A stretch of 64,000 nucleotides of DNA from Rhodoferax sp. (GCA_031291295.1 JARLJI010000116.1:248001-312000), one strand, 5' to 3'; shown: positions 52,818 through 61,623, counted from the stretch's first letter. The notes: a model not told the origin generated them from the letters alone. Translations and numbers: made by a program.

Positions 52818-53370
52818 GCGCCAGGCTCGGCTGGGCCGAGCGGTGCGGCTGATGTTCCAGGACGAAGGCCGCTTCGGCCTGTTGGGCAGTCCCAGGCGGT
52901 GCTGGGCACCCCGGGGCATGCGCCCTGTCGTCGGCGCACGTCTGGTTCGTCAATTCACCTATGCCTTTGCTGCGGTCAGCCCACACGACGGCGTCATGGA
53001 CACCCTGATCCTGCCGTGGGTGAACGCGCAGACCATGTCTTTGTTCCTGGACACGGTGGCACGGCGCCATGCCCATGAGTTCATCGTCATGGTCATGGAT
53101 CGGGCGGGTTGGCATGTCGCGGGTGATTTGGTGGTGCCCGAGAACATGCGCCTGTTGTTCCTTCCCCCCTATAGCCCCGAACTCAACCCGGCCGAGCACC
53201 TGTGGAAGGCGCTGCGCGAGGCCTGCTTTGCCAACACGGTGGTCGCCAGCATGGATGCCGTGGAGAGCGCCTTGGTCAGCGGCCTGCGCGACATGGAGCA
53301 GAACCAGCACCGAACCCAGTCACTGACCGGGTTCGATTGGATAACTTCTATTTCATTGAACGCAATTTAG
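52759..53370 (+). CDS. IS630 transposase, C-terminal catalytic frame
   Basis: Up to 203 residues with the DDE/DDD core: VRLMFQDEGRFGLLG (first Asp/Glu region), VMVMDRAGWHVAGDL (second Asp) and LLFLPPYSPELNPAEHLWKALRE (third acid in LNPAE). The frame is open from 52759, but useful protein starts about 52790 as a continuation of the first frame. Together they make a ~355-residue IS630/Tc1-mariner type transposase. Confidence 0.88.
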   Translation: MSRHRPPLKKLRPALRREVERQARLGRAVRLMFQDEGRFGLLGSPRRCWAPRGMRPVVGARLVRQFTYAFAAVSPHDGVMDTLILPWVNAQTMSLFLDTVARRHAHEFIVMVMDRAGWHVAGDLVVPENMRLLFLPPYSPELNPAEHLWKALREACFANTVVASMDAVESALVSGLRDMEQNQHRTQSLTGFDWITSISLNAI

Positions 53371-53408
53371 TATGAGTCCGAACACCCGGAGCGCACGGGC
53401 GCTCGGCG

Positions 53409-53990
53409 CTAGGGCGTCGATTCGTTCAGCGTTCTCACGCGCATGTCGTCCAGCGAGCTGCCGACCATCCGTGTCACCGAGCAGTGATCGAGCGAGAAGG
53501 TCTCGGTGCCCGGCATGCGCATCGCGTGGGCAACCAGCGTCTTGATCGGCATGCCGTGCGAGAACACGGCGACCACGCTCCCGCGCGAATCGGCCAGCAG
53601 CGCGGCGAACGCGTCCATCACTGTCTTGTGAAAGACATCTGGATCAACGCCCAGGAAGCCCGGCGGCGACGCCAGGAACTCGGCCCAGCGGTGCGGCTCT
53701 TCTCGCCGGATGGTGTCGGGCGAGCGATAGCGATCGGTGTAAAGGTCGCATTCGGCCAGGCCGTTGATCACCTCGATATCGATGCCGAGCAGGCGCGACA
53801 GCGGCGCCGCCGTATCCAGTGCCCGCTGCTGCGGACTGCAGACGATGCGATCGATCGGCTCGAAGGCGAGCCGGCGAAGCGCAAGCACACGCGCCTGCAC
53901 TTGGCCCGCTGCATGCAGCGGCGGATTGCCGGGTCGCAGCGCGTGACCTTCATCGGGCTGGCCGTGTCGAACGAGCAAGAGCTGCTTCAT
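53409..53990 (-). CDS. Histidine phosphatase family protein
   Basis: A 193-residue member of the phosphoglycerate-mutase-like clan. LLLVRHGQPDEG gives the catalytic RHG at 7-9, IVCSPQQRALDTAAPL the second Arg, GLAECDLY the Glu and VFSHGMPIKTLV the second His. Small proteins of this type remove phosphate from varied substrates, including sugar phosphates or CoA-pathway intermediates. It ends a minus-strand run with an MDR dehydrogenase and an SDR, and converges with the IS630 element. A start two codons earlier (GTG 53996) is possible. Confidence 0.88.
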   Translation of the reverse strand: MKQLLLVRHGQPDEGHALRPGNPPLHAAGQVQARVLALRRLAFEPIDRIVCSPQQRALDTAAPLSRLLGIDIEVINGLAECDLYTDRYRSPDTIRREEPHRWAEFLASPPGFLGVDPDVFHKTVMDAFAALLADSRGSVVAVFSHGMPIKTLVAHAMRMPGTETFSLDHCSVTRMVGSSLDDMRVRTLNESTP

Positions 53991-54009
53991 GGTCACCGAG
54001 GGATCTTCA

Positions 54010-55035
54010 TCAGGCCATCAGGACGACGACCTTGCCGAACTGCTCGCCACGTTCCAGGCAGTCGAAGGCCGCGTGCACATCATCAAGGGCGAAGCGGCGA
54101 TCGATCACCGGCTTGATGGCGCCGCTGGCGAACAAACTGACCAGCTGGCGGAACTCGTCGACGCTGCCGCCTGTGGAGCCGTAGATCTCGAGCTGGCGAA
54201 TAAACAGGCGCTGGATTTCCGCCGGCGGATTGGAGCCTGTCGTAGCGCCGCAGGTGACCAGCCGGCCACCGCGCCTCAGGCAACGCAGCGAGTCGCCCCA
54301 GCTCGCCTGGCCAACGCTGTCAATGACCATGTCGACACCTTCGCCGCCGGTCAGCGCGAGCACGCGCTCGGCCACCTGTTCAGTCCGGTAGTTGACGCCG
54401 CTGCTCGCGCCGAGCGCCAGCGCACGTTCTATTTTCGCGTCGCTCGATGAGGTGACGAGTACCCGCGCACCGGCCCGCAATGCCAGTTGCAGGCTGGCGA
54501 CAGCGACGCCGCCGCCGATGCCGACGACCAGCACCGTCTCGCCGGGCTGCAGCGCCCGCTTGCCGAACAACATGCGCCAGGCGGTGAGGTGGCCCGTCAT
54601 CAGTGCCCCGGCATCGACCAGGTCCACCGCGTCGGGCAAAGGGAAGAAGCACCGGTTGGGCATCACCACGTACTCGGCGAAGCCCCCGTCGCGATGCTCG
54701 CCCATGATGTGGGCCCGCAGGCACAGCGGCTGCTCGCCAGCCATGCAATAGCGGCATCGGCCGCAGAAGGCGTTGGAGTAGAGAACGGCCTTCTGCCCCG
54801 GTCGCAGCCCGCTGTCCGCATCGGCTTCGACCACCACGCCGGCCGCCTCCACACCCATGGTCTGCGGCAGGCTGTGAGTGATCCCGCTGCCGTTGTCGCG
54901 CATGTACAGGTCGACCCGGTTCAGCCCCGCGGCATGCACGCGCATCAAAGCCTCGCCCGGGCGAGGCTTCGGCACAGCGATGTCGCGCACGAAGAGCCCG
55001 GCACGGCCGCGTTGTTCAAGGATGGCAGCTTTCAT
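54010..55035 (-). CDS. Zinc-dependent MDR alcohol dehydrogenase / quinone reductase
   Basis: A 341-residue MDR. The structural zinc cluster is CGRCRYCMAGEQPLC (about 91-105) and GVEAAGVVVE the N-terminal fold marker. The cofactor motif is VLVVGIGGGVAVASLQLAL and the C-terminal QLEIYGSTGGSVDEFRQLV is typical of the Qor/YhdH-like subgroup. The catalytic zinc site is weak, so it could be a reductase of enones more than an alcohol dehydrogenase. It lies 12 bp after an SDR gene in an operon headed by a second Liv transporter. Confidence 0.86.
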   Translation of the reverse strand: MKAAILEQRGRAGLFVRDIAVPKPRPGEALMRVHAAGLNRVDLYMRDNGSGITHSLPQTMGVEAAGVVVEADADSGLRPGQKAVLYSNAFCGRCRYCMAGEQPLCLRAHIMGEHRDGGFAEYVVMPNRCFFPLPDAVDLVDAGALMTGHLTAWRMLFGKRALQPGETVLVVGIGGGVAVASLQLALRAGARVLVTSSSDAKIERALALGASSGVNYRTEQVAERVLALTGGEGVDMVIDSVGQASWGDSLRCLRRGGRLVTCGATTGSNPPAEIQRLFIRQLEIYGSTGGSVDEFRQLVSLFASGAIKPVIDRRFALDDVHAAFDCLERGEQFGKVVVLMA

Positions 55036-55047
55036 GGGCGCCTCGCC

Positions 55048-55851
55048 TCAGTTGGGCGTCAGCACGGCGCCGCCGCAGACCGAGATCACTTGGCCGGTGA
55101 CGTACTGCGAAAGATCGGTCACAAGGAACTCGAGCACCCCCGCGCAATCCTCGACCTTGCCGAAGCGGCGCAGCGGTATTTGCGCTGCCTCGTCGTCGGT
55201 ACCGACGCCGCGCTGGGCAGCTTGCGCTGCCACGCGTGCGGTCATCATCACGCCGGGCGCGAGGCAGTTGGCCCGGATGCCGTGCGGCCCGAGTTCGGCG
55301 GCAAGGTAGCGCGTGTAGTGGGTCACGGCGGCCTTCGCCGCGCCGTAGCCCGCCAGCAAGCCCTGCTTGTACGTAGTGATCGCCGACTGCGACGAGATGT
55401 TGACGATCACGCCGGAGCCCTGGCGTTTCATGATCGGCGTCGCCGCCTGACAGCAGTGGACGGCGCTCATGTAGTTCACGTCGAGCAAGAAGCGCATGTC
55501 CTCTTCGGGCGACTCCGACGCGCGGCTGCGCTCGGCCGGAGTCAGTGCGCCGCCTGCGTTGTTGACCAGGATGTCGATCCGGCCGAAGGCCCGCAGCACT
55601 GCGTCTATCGCCCTAAACGCCTCGTCGCGTTGCGCGAGATCGACCTCGATCCCTAGGCTGCGCCGGCCGAGCTGTTCGATCTCCTTCGACACGCTCGATG
55701 CGTTCAGTCTCTCGCCGAACTCGGCCGCACCATCGAGCTTGATGTCGGCGACGACGACATCGGCTCCGAGAGATGCGAGACGCAGCGCATACGCGCGACC
55801 TAGACCGCGTGCCGCGCCGGTGACGACGGCGGTCTTGCCGAGAAGCTTCAT
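55048..55851 (-). CDS. Short-chain dehydrogenase
   Basis: A 267-residue SDR: KTAVVTGAARGLGRAYALRLASLG, ILVNNAGGALTP, SSQSAITTYKQGLLAGYGAAKAAV with the catalytic Tyr-Lys, and VTGQVISVCGGAVLTPN at the end. It resembles those acting on 3-hydroxyacyl-CoA or steroid-like alcohols; the substrate cannot be read. Its start overlaps the stop of the livF-type ATPase by 4 bp, so the dehydrogenase is translationally coupled to a transporter gene. Confidence 0.88.
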   Translation of the reverse strand: MKLLGKTAVVTGAARGLGRAYALRLASLGADVVVADIKLDGAAEFGERLNASSVSKEIEQLGRRSLGIEVDLAQRDEAFRAIDAVLRAFGRIDILVNNAGGALTPAERSRASESPEEDMRFLLDVNYMSAVHCCQAATPIMKRQGSGVIVNISSQSAITTYKQGLLAGYGAAKAAVTHYTRYLAAELGPHGIRANCLAPGVMMTARVAAQAAQRGVGTDDEAAQIPLRRFGKVEDCAGVLEFLVTDLSQYVTGQVISVCGGAVLTPN

Positions 55852-56618
55852 GATGGATTCCTTTCAGTGTCGATGGGATGAGAGGCAACCTTGCGGGACG
55901 CGCTCGCGCCGAGATAGGCCTGACGGATCAGGTCACCGTTGCGCAGCTCGTGCGCTGGCCCGTGACCGATGACGCGACCGTTCTGGAGCACGTAGGCGGT
56001 GTCAGCGATCTGCAACGCGCGCTCGACCATCTGCTCGACTAGTAGGATGGTTGTGCCCTCGGCGCGCAGTTGTACGATCGCGTCGAACACCTGGTCGATG
56101 ACGGCCGGCGCCAGGCCAAGCGAGGGCTCGTCGAGCATCAGCAGCCGGGGCTTGTGCATCAGTGCCTGCGCAATGGCGAGCATCTGCTGCTGGCCACCCG
56201 AGAGGATGCCGGCGCGCACCCGCTGCCGCTCTTGGAGCACGGGAAACAGCGTGAACACGCGCTCGAAGCGCGCTGCCGCCTCGCCCTTCGCAAGCCGGGT
56301 GGCCCACAGGCCGAGCTCGAGATTGTCGCGCACCGACTGCGCACGGAAGAGGCGCCGACCCTCAGCCACGTGCAGCAGGCCTTGAGCGACGATCGCCGCC
56401 GGGTTCGCGCCGACCAGCGACGCGCCGTCGAAGGCGATACTGCCCGAGCTCGGTCGCAGCAGGCCCGACAGCGCTCGCAGCAGCGTCGACTTGCCAGTCC
56501 CATTGCTGCCGACCAGCGCGACGAGGCCGCCCTCGGGGAGTTCGAGCGATACGCCTTCGAGCACACCGACATGCCCATAGCCGGCGTGTAGGTCACGCAC
56601 TTCCAGCGAGGCGCTCAT
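55848..56618 (-). CDS. livF: LivF-type ABC ATPase (second transporter)
   Basis: A 256-residue ATPase: Walker A GSNGTGKST, signature LSGGQQQMLAIAQALM, Walker B LLMLDEPSLGL, and VEQMVERALQIAD as H-loop region. It ends with a ~20-residue basic extension (SRKVASHPIDTERNPS). Coupled by 4-bp overlaps to the LivM-LivG fusion upstream and to the SDR downstream. It belongs to a complete second transporter with livH (58429) and binding protein (59323). Confidence 0.92.
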   Translation of the reverse strand: MSASLEVRDLHAGYGHVGVLEGVSLELPEGGLVALVGSNGTGKSTLLRALSGLLRPSSGSIAFDGASLVGANPAAIVAQGLLHVAEGRRLFRAQSVRDNLELGLWATRLAKGEAAARFERVFTLFPVLQERQRVRAGILSGGQQQMLAIAQALMHKPRLLMLDEPSLGLAPAVIDQVFDAIVQLRAEGTTILLVEQMVERALQIADTAYVLQNGRVIGHGPAHELRNGDLIRQAYLGASASRKVASHPIDTERNPS

Positions 56619-58432
56619 CGGGAGCCTCCAGTACCCTCGCGGCCCATGTACGCGCGTTCGACTTCCAGATTGCTGAACACCTCGCCCGGCGTACCGGCGG
56701 CCAGCACCATGCCGCGGTCGAGGACGGTGACCGAGCGGCTGACGCGGGCGATCAGCTCGAGATGGTGTTCGACGATCAGGACCGTCGTGCCCTGGGCGGC
56801 GATGGCCTCGATCAACGCGCCGAGCCGGTCAAGTTCGTCCATCGACAGGCCGGCTGCCGGTTCGTCCAGCAGCAGCAGCGACGGACGTCCGGCCAGCGCG
56901 CGTGCGATCTCGACAAGACGCTGCTGGCCGTGCGGCAGGTCGCCGGCAAGCGCGTGTGCGAGGCCGGCCAGGCCGACGAAGCGCAGCAGCGTCATCGCCG
57001 CGGCCGCGCTCTGGCGCTGATCGCGGTGGGCGCGCGGCAGGCCGAGCACGATCTCGGCGGCCGTGGCCTGCTCGCTGACGAAACCGCCGAGGCGAACGTT
57101 GTCGAGCACCGTCATTTCGTTGAGCAGCTTCGGCGTCTGGAAGGTGCGCCCGACGCCGAGCCGCGCGATCTCGTGCGGCGCAAGCCCCGAGACGTCGGTC
57201 TCGCCGAGCAGCACGTTGCCCTGGTCGCTGCGGATGAAGCCGCTGATCACGTTTAGCGTCGTCGTTTTGCCCGAGCCGTTCGGTCCGACCAGCGCATGCG
57301 TGTGACCGGCCTCCGCCGTGAGCGCGCAACCGTTGAGCGCCTTGACGCCGCCGAAGTGCTTCTGCAGGCCGCACACGGTAAGCGTCAAACGCGCCACGGG
57401 TGCGTTGTGTACATCGTGCGATTCGTCTAGGTCGACGTCTGTGCTGCGGATGTTCCAGCGCCGCCAGATCTTCATGCCCATAATACCGTTCGGTGCGAAG
57501 AGCATCAACACCAGCAGCATGACGCCGTAGACCATCAGTCGCCAGCTCTGCAGCGCGCCGAGCAATTCGGGCAGGAGGAAGAAGATCAGTGTGCCGATCA
57601 CCGGGCCCCATAGCTTGCCAAGGCCGCCGATCACGATCACCAGCAGGAAGAAGATCGAGAAGTCAACGCTGAAGTCTTCCGGCGTGATGACGGTGTTCTG
57701 CACCGCGTAGAACCCGCCGGCTAGGCCCGCAAGCGCCGCGCTGATCGCAAACGCAAACAGTTTGATGCGAAGCAGCGAGATGCCCGAAGCGGTGGCAGCG
57801 AGCGGGTTGTCTCGCGCCGCGACCATGCCGCGACCGAGCCGCGAGCGAACGAGATTGCGCGTGCCCCAGAACGCCAGAACTACGCACGCGGCCACCGCGA
57901 CGTAGAGCTGCGCGGCGCTCAACGGCTGCCCGCCGATCGTCGGCGCCGGGATACCGACGACGCCGGAGAAGCCGCCCGTCAATCCGCGCATTTCGACCAG
58001 CAGGTCGGTCACGACCTGGGCGAAGGTTAGCGTGACGAGTGCGAAATACCAGGTCGATAGGCGAAGCGCCGGCAGCGCCATCACGAGGCCGGCCAGTGCG
58101 GCGGCGGCCATACCGGCGAGCGCGGCAAGCCAGAACGACCAGTGCGCATCGACCATCAACAGTGCGGTCGTGTAGCTGCCGATCGCGACCAGCGCGCCGT
58201 GACCGAGCGACACTTGTCCGGCATAGCCGGTGAGCACGTTCAGGCCGACCGCGACCAACATCATCACGCCGGCCCGGGTTGCGAGGAACAGGATGAACTC
58301 GCCACGAAACCACAGCGGCAAGGACAACGCGGCAAGCACCGCCACGGCCCACACGGCCGGTGGCAGACGCAGGGCTACGTTTGCGGACGAGGCGGCCGCT
58401 GCCGGCGGACTGTGTTCAGTCATTGGGATCAT
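56615..58432 (-). CDS. LivM-LivG fusion: ABC permease joined to ATPase
   Basis: A 605-residue fusion. Residues ~25-325 are a LivM permease (AVLAALSLPLWFRGEFILF, GLNVLTGYAGQVSLGHGALVAIGSY, DNPLAATASGISLLRIKLFAFA). Residues ~350-600 are a LivG ATPase (HALVGPNGSGKTT for Walker A, GVGRTFQTPKL Q-loop, DLPHGQQRLVEIARAL signature, LLLLDEPAAGL Walker B, VEHHLELI). The linker near 330-350 is short and acidic (STDVDLDESHD). Separate proteins are the usual form, as in the first transporter here. It begins with a 4-bp ATGA overlap with livH. Confidence 0.92.
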   Translation of the reverse strand: MIPMTEHSPPAAAASSANVALRLPPAVWAVAVLAALSLPLWFRGEFILFLATRAGVMMLVAVGLNVLTGYAGQVSLGHGALVAIGSYTTALLMVDAHWSFWLAALAGMAAAALAGLVMALPALRLSTWYFALVTLTFAQVVTDLLVEMRGLTGGFSGVVGIPAPTIGGQPLSAAQLYVAVAACVVLAFWGTRNLVRSRLGRGMVAARDNPLAATASGISLLRIKLFAFAISAALAGLAGGFYAVQNTVITPEDFSVDFSIFFLLVIVIGGLGKLWGPVIGTLIFFLLPELLGALQSWRLMVYGVMLLVLMLFAPNGIMGMKIWRRWNIRSTDVDLDESHDVHNAPVARLTLTVCGLQKHFGGVKALNGCALTAEAGHTHALVGPNGSGKTTTLNVISGFIRSDQGNVLLGETDVSGLAPHEIARLGVGRTFQTPKLLNEMTVLDNVRLGGFVSEQATAAEIVLGLPRAHRDQRQSAAAAMTLLRFVGLAGLAHALAGDLPHGQQRLVEIARALAGRPSLLLLDEPAAGLSMDELDRLGALIEAIAAQGTTVLIVEHHLELIARVSRSVTVLDRGMVLAAGTPGEVFSNLEVERAYMGREGTGGSR

Positions 58433-59307
58433 ACGGTTCTGGCCTCGAGGGTACTGAACAGACCTCCCGGTCTCGCCAGTAGCACGATTAACACGAGCGC
58501 CAGCATGACCGCATTGTCATAACCCGGTGAGAGCAGCAATGCGCTCATGGCCTCGACCAGACCAATCATGTAGCCGGCGATCAGTGCGCCGCGATTGCTG
58601 CCGAGGCCGCCGATCGCGGCCGCGGCAAAGCCCTTGAGCAACAGCACGCCCCCGAGGGTGGTCGATGCGCTGAGAACGGGCGAGGCGAGGTAGCCGGTCG
58701 CGCCCGCGAGCATGCCGCCGAGCGCGAACGACCAGCGGCTGATGGAGCCCGGATCGATGCCGCGCAGTAGCGCCGCGTCGCGGTCCTCCGCGACGGCGAG
58801 TGTGGCCTTGCCCCAGAGGCTGCGGTAGAGCTGATCGATGCCGAAGACCAGCAGCAGCGTCAGCGCGATCAGCGCGATCTGGTAGCTCGACACGCTGACG
58901 CCGTTCAGCGGCAGCACGCCAACAGAGAACGGCGGCGGCGCGTGTACGACGATCGGGTCCGGGCCCCACACCTTGCCGACGGCGTTGGTGATGATCATCG
59001 AGACCGCCAGTGTGGTGATGATCCACGCAGTGCCGTTCGCGCTGCGCTTAAGCACCGGTGCGACGGCGATTCGCTCCTCAAGCAGTGCGAGCAACGCGAT
59101 CGCCACCATTGCGGCCGCCAGCGCCGCGTACCATGGCCACGACTGTTGCGTGATCAGCAGCGCGCTGGCCATCGAGCCGAGCATGACGAGATCGCCCTGC
59201 GCGAAGTTGAACACCTTGGTCGGCCGATACAGGATGTTGAATCCCATGGCCACCAAGCAGTAGAGGCTCCCGGCGGTGAGCCCGGACACGATCGCGTCTA
59301 GCCACAT
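58429..59307 (-). CDS. livH: LivH-type ABC permease (second transporter)
   Basis: A 292-residue permease with about eight hydrophobic segments: IVSGLTAGSLYCLVAMGFNILYRPTKVFNFAQGDLVMLG at the start, LAVAEDRDAALLRGIDPGSISRWSFALGG for the cytoplasmic loop, GGVLLLKGFAAAAIGGLGSNRGALIAGYMIGLVEAM near the end. First membrane subunit of the transporter; it starts 15 bp after the binding-protein stop. It is only distantly similar to the first livH at 44975. Confidence 0.92.
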   Translation of the reverse strand: MWLDAIVSGLTAGSLYCLVAMGFNILYRPTKVFNFAQGDLVMLGSMASALLITQQSWPWYAALAAAMVAIALLALLEERIAVAPVLKRSANGTAWIITTLAVSMIITNAVGKVWGPDPIVVHAPPPFSVGVLPLNGVSVSSYQIALIALTLLLVFGIDQLYRSLWGKATLAVAEDRDAALLRGIDPGSISRWSFALGGMLAGATGYLASPVLSASTTLGGVLLLKGFAAAAIGGLGSNRGALIAGYMIGLVEAMSALLLSPGYDNAVMLALVLIVLLARPGGLFSTLEARTV

Positions 59308-59322
59308 ATCGCGAGGGAAGCC

Positions 59323-60552
59323 TTAGGCGCGTTCGCGGAACACGTGCATCGCCTTCGGATCCTTGCCTGAGAGAAGCGTTGCCATCACCATCTGGTCGCT
59401 TGTCAGCGCGCAGTGGTTCTCTGGGCTGAAGCTGATGCTGCCGATCATCCCCGAGTATCCTTTGGTCGAATCAAACGCATGCTTGATGCGCTCGGTGTCG
59501 AACTTCTTTTCGGTGTCCACCACTTGCCGCAGCAGATGGAGGTAGTCATAGAACGGGCTGATGACCGCGTTGATCTCCCACTCTTTCGATTCGGGGAAGG
59601 TGACAACGCGCTTCGCATAAGCGACCTGCCGGGCACCGGGCGGCTCGGTAGCGGTGTAGGTCATGGTCTTGATAAGCGTGCCATACGCGTTTTTCAGCAC
59701 CTCGGGGTCGGTGTTCTCGAGCACGGCGTTCGAGAACAATGAGTTGCCGCCGAGGATTGCCGGATACCACTTCATCGCCTGCAGGCCGGCGGCAGTGAGC
59801 AGCATGCCCTGGGCTGGCGAGTTCCATAGCACCAAGGCCTCGACACCGGAGGCGCGGAGCTTGCTGAGGTAGACCTTCAAGTCGGTTGCAGTGACGGGGT
59901 ACACTTGAACAGAAGCTGGTTCGATCCCGTATTTCTTCAGTGAGCGCGCCGTAGCGGCGCCACCGGATTCGCCCAGGGCGCTGTTCTCTTGCAGAATACC
60001 GACCTTTTTTAGCTTCAGTTTCTCGACGATATGGCGGGCGATCGCCTCGCCCTGCTGGCCAGTGTTGTAGGTGAACTGGTATTGATACGGATATTTTCTT
60101 CCGTCGGCCAGTTCCTCGGCCCAGCCGCCACCGGCTTGGACTATCTTCATCGCAGTCGTTGTTGCGACCGCGGCCAGCGTCTGCGAACTGCCGACCGGCC
60201 CGAGCAGCGCTTGTGCCCCGTCGTCGACTAGCTTCCGCATCACCGCCGGCTCCTTGGCCGGGGAGCTCTCGTCGTCGGCCTCGATAATTTCGATTGGCCG
60301 GCCGAGCATACCGCCAGATGCGTTGATCTCGCCGACCGCGATTTTGACCGAGATATAAAGCGGCGCAAAAGACGATGAGGTGAGGCCGGTCATGGCTCGT
60401 GCCGAGCCGATCTTGATGGTGTCGCCGCGTTGGGCGAAGACGCTCTGCGCGGCGATCAGCAAAGAAGTGCCTGTCAACGAGGCCGCAGCGGCAGACAGCA
60501 CGGTGCGGCGCGAGACGCCATGGTTGGGACTGTTAACGTTTAACGTATTCAT
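59323..60552 (-). CDS. ABC solute-binding protein with Tat-like signal (second transporter)
   Basis: A 409-residue periplasmic protein. The N-terminal SRRTVLSAAAASLTGTSLLIAAQSVFAQ has twin arginines followed by a hydrophobic core, so export by Tat is possible though the full SRRxFLK motif is weak. The mature part has IKIGSARAMTGLTSSSFAPLY, DDESSPAKEPAVMRKLVDDGAQALLGPVGSSQTLA and ILGGNSLFSNAVLEN. It is a separate branch from the LivK group at 19863/29217/48300. ATG 60552 is chosen; a start five codons earlier is possible. It leads the minus-strand Liv operon. Confidence 0.9.
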   Translation of the reverse strand: MNTLNVNSPNHGVSRRTVLSAAAASLTGTSLLIAAQSVFAQRGDTIKIGSARAMTGLTSSSFAPLYISVKIAVGEINASGGMLGRPIEIIEADDESSPAKEPAVMRKLVDDGAQALLGPVGSSQTLAAVATTTAMKIVQAGGGWAEELADGRKYPYQYQFTYNTGQQGEAIARHIVEKLKLKKVGILQENSALGESGGAATARSLKKYGIEPASVQVYPVTATDLKVYLSKLRASGVEALVLWNSPAQGMLLTAAGLQAMKWYPAILGGNSLFSNAVLENTDPEVLKNAYGTLIKTMTYTATEPPGARQVAYAKRVVTFPESKEWEINAVISPFYDYLHLLRQVVDTEKKFDTERIKHAFDSTKGYSGMIGSISFSPENHCALTSDQMVMATLLSGKDPKAMHVFRERA

Positions 60553-60653
60553 AAGTCTGGCCCCCATTTCGGTGATGGCTCATTGCGCGCCGAGCCAGTG
60601 CAGCGCCTAGCATTTGGCCAACTGCGGCATGACCACGCCAGAGTCAGAACAAA

Positions 60654-60672
60654 TCGTATAGATGTGTATGAT
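60654..60672. promoter_or_regulatory. Possible regulon box before the second Liv operon
   Basis: TCGTATAGATGTGTATGAT shares 13 of 19 positions with the box TCGTAYRGTAGTGTACTAY found at the ligase promoters. It lies about 100 bp upstream of the binding-protein start. No clear -35/-10 pair is seen around it, so this is a weak call. Confidence 0.3.
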
Positions 60673-60778
60673 ACGTGACATATACGAAAGCGCGGTTGTA
60701 TTTTTCTAGTGTTTTCCCTAGGTGCATGGTCCCGGAGAGTCGTAACGTTATTCTGTCCATTGAGGCGGAAAAAGCGTT

Positions 60779-61519
60779 ATGGCAACTATGCTTCACGGCA
60801 GCGCCCGAACAACGCCGCGAGTTCGAGTCAAGCTCCAAAGGCCGAAAGAAAAGACCAGTGTCCTGGCCCGGCGCTACGGGTTGAGCCGCACGACCGTCAC
60901 GAAATGGCGATCTCGCCCCACGACCGCAGATACGCGCATGGGCCCGAGTCAACCCCAAGGCACAGTGCTGTCTCCTGCCGAGGAGGCCGTAGTCGTGGAG
61001 TTCAGGTGAAGAACACTGCTGCCTCTGGATGACGTGATGGGTTGCCTGCGCGAGAGCGTTCCCAAACTCACCTGCTCAAGCCTGCATCGCTGCTTTCACC
61101 GGCATGGCATTTCTCGTCTGCCAGCCAGCGATATAAAAACAACTGGCAGGGAAAAGTTTGCTCCGACTCAGATCGGTTACGTGCACATCGACAGTGCTGA
61201 GCTGCGCTTGGCGCAAGGCAAGCTCAACATGTTCTTGGTTATTGACCGGGTCTCGAAATTCACTTATGTAGAGTTTCGGAACGATGGCGGCAAGATGAAT
61301 GGCGCAGACTTTCTGCACGGCGTGGTCGCTGCTTTACCCTACAAGATTCACACCGTTCTGACCGACAACGGCATCACTTTTGCCGACCCGCGAAAGAACC
61401 GGAACAAGCCTATCCATGTCTTGCTGGGAATGCAAATCTTTGGCAGGGTTTGCAATGAAAATGCCATCATGCACAAGCTAACCAGGCCCTACCCCCTGGG
61501 GACTTTGTTGTCGACATGA
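60779..61519 (+). pseudogene. IS481-family transposase, nonsense and 3' truncation
   Basis: ATG 60779 opens MATMLHGSARTTPRVRVKLQ, then SVLARRYGLSRTTVTKWRSR (helix-turn-helix), VLSPAEEAVVVEFR, TGA at 61007-61009 and, in the same frame, RTLLPLDDVMGCLRESVPKLTCSSLHRCFHRHGISRLP. IGYVHIDSAELRLAQGKLNMFLVIDRVSKF carries the first Asp, and YKIHTVLTDNGITFAD the second. The frame is cut at KLTRPYPLG, just before the third acidic residue (usually HPWTNGQVERMN). A clear dead IS481-type copy next to the ligase promoter. Confidence 0.88.
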
Positions 61520-61521
61520 CC

Positions 61522-61573
61522 TTGACAGTCAGCGCCAACGGCATGCATAATTACTCGTACAGTAGTGTACTAC
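61522..61573 (+). promoter_or_regulatory. Ligase promoter with palindromic operator
   Basis: TTGACA (61522-61527), 18-bp spacer, CATAAT (61546-61551) form a strong sigma70 promoter. TCGTACAGTAGTGTACTAC (61555-61573) follows at the expected transcription start, with core TAGTGTACTA (61563-61572). The same layout precedes the broken paralogue at 27174-28172. Steric repression is the simplest reading. Confidence 0.7.
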
Positions 61574-61623
61574 ATGACCGATGTCGGGCGCAGGTCTTAG
61601 GTGCAGTGACAGGAGATGAATGA

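Larger units (their letters stand above)
52243..53372 (+). mobile_element. IS630-family insertion element, near-complete
   Basis: The element is bounded by TA at 52243-52244 and 53371-53372, the target duplication of IS630. The left end starts TACCAAATAGCCTTCAAT and the right end, read inward, TACTAAATTGCGTTCAAT: 15 of 18 bases match as terminal inverted repeats. It carries one transposase in two frames. It landed exactly after the racemase stop codon. Ends and coding parts look well preserved, so arrival is recent. Confidence 0.88.
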
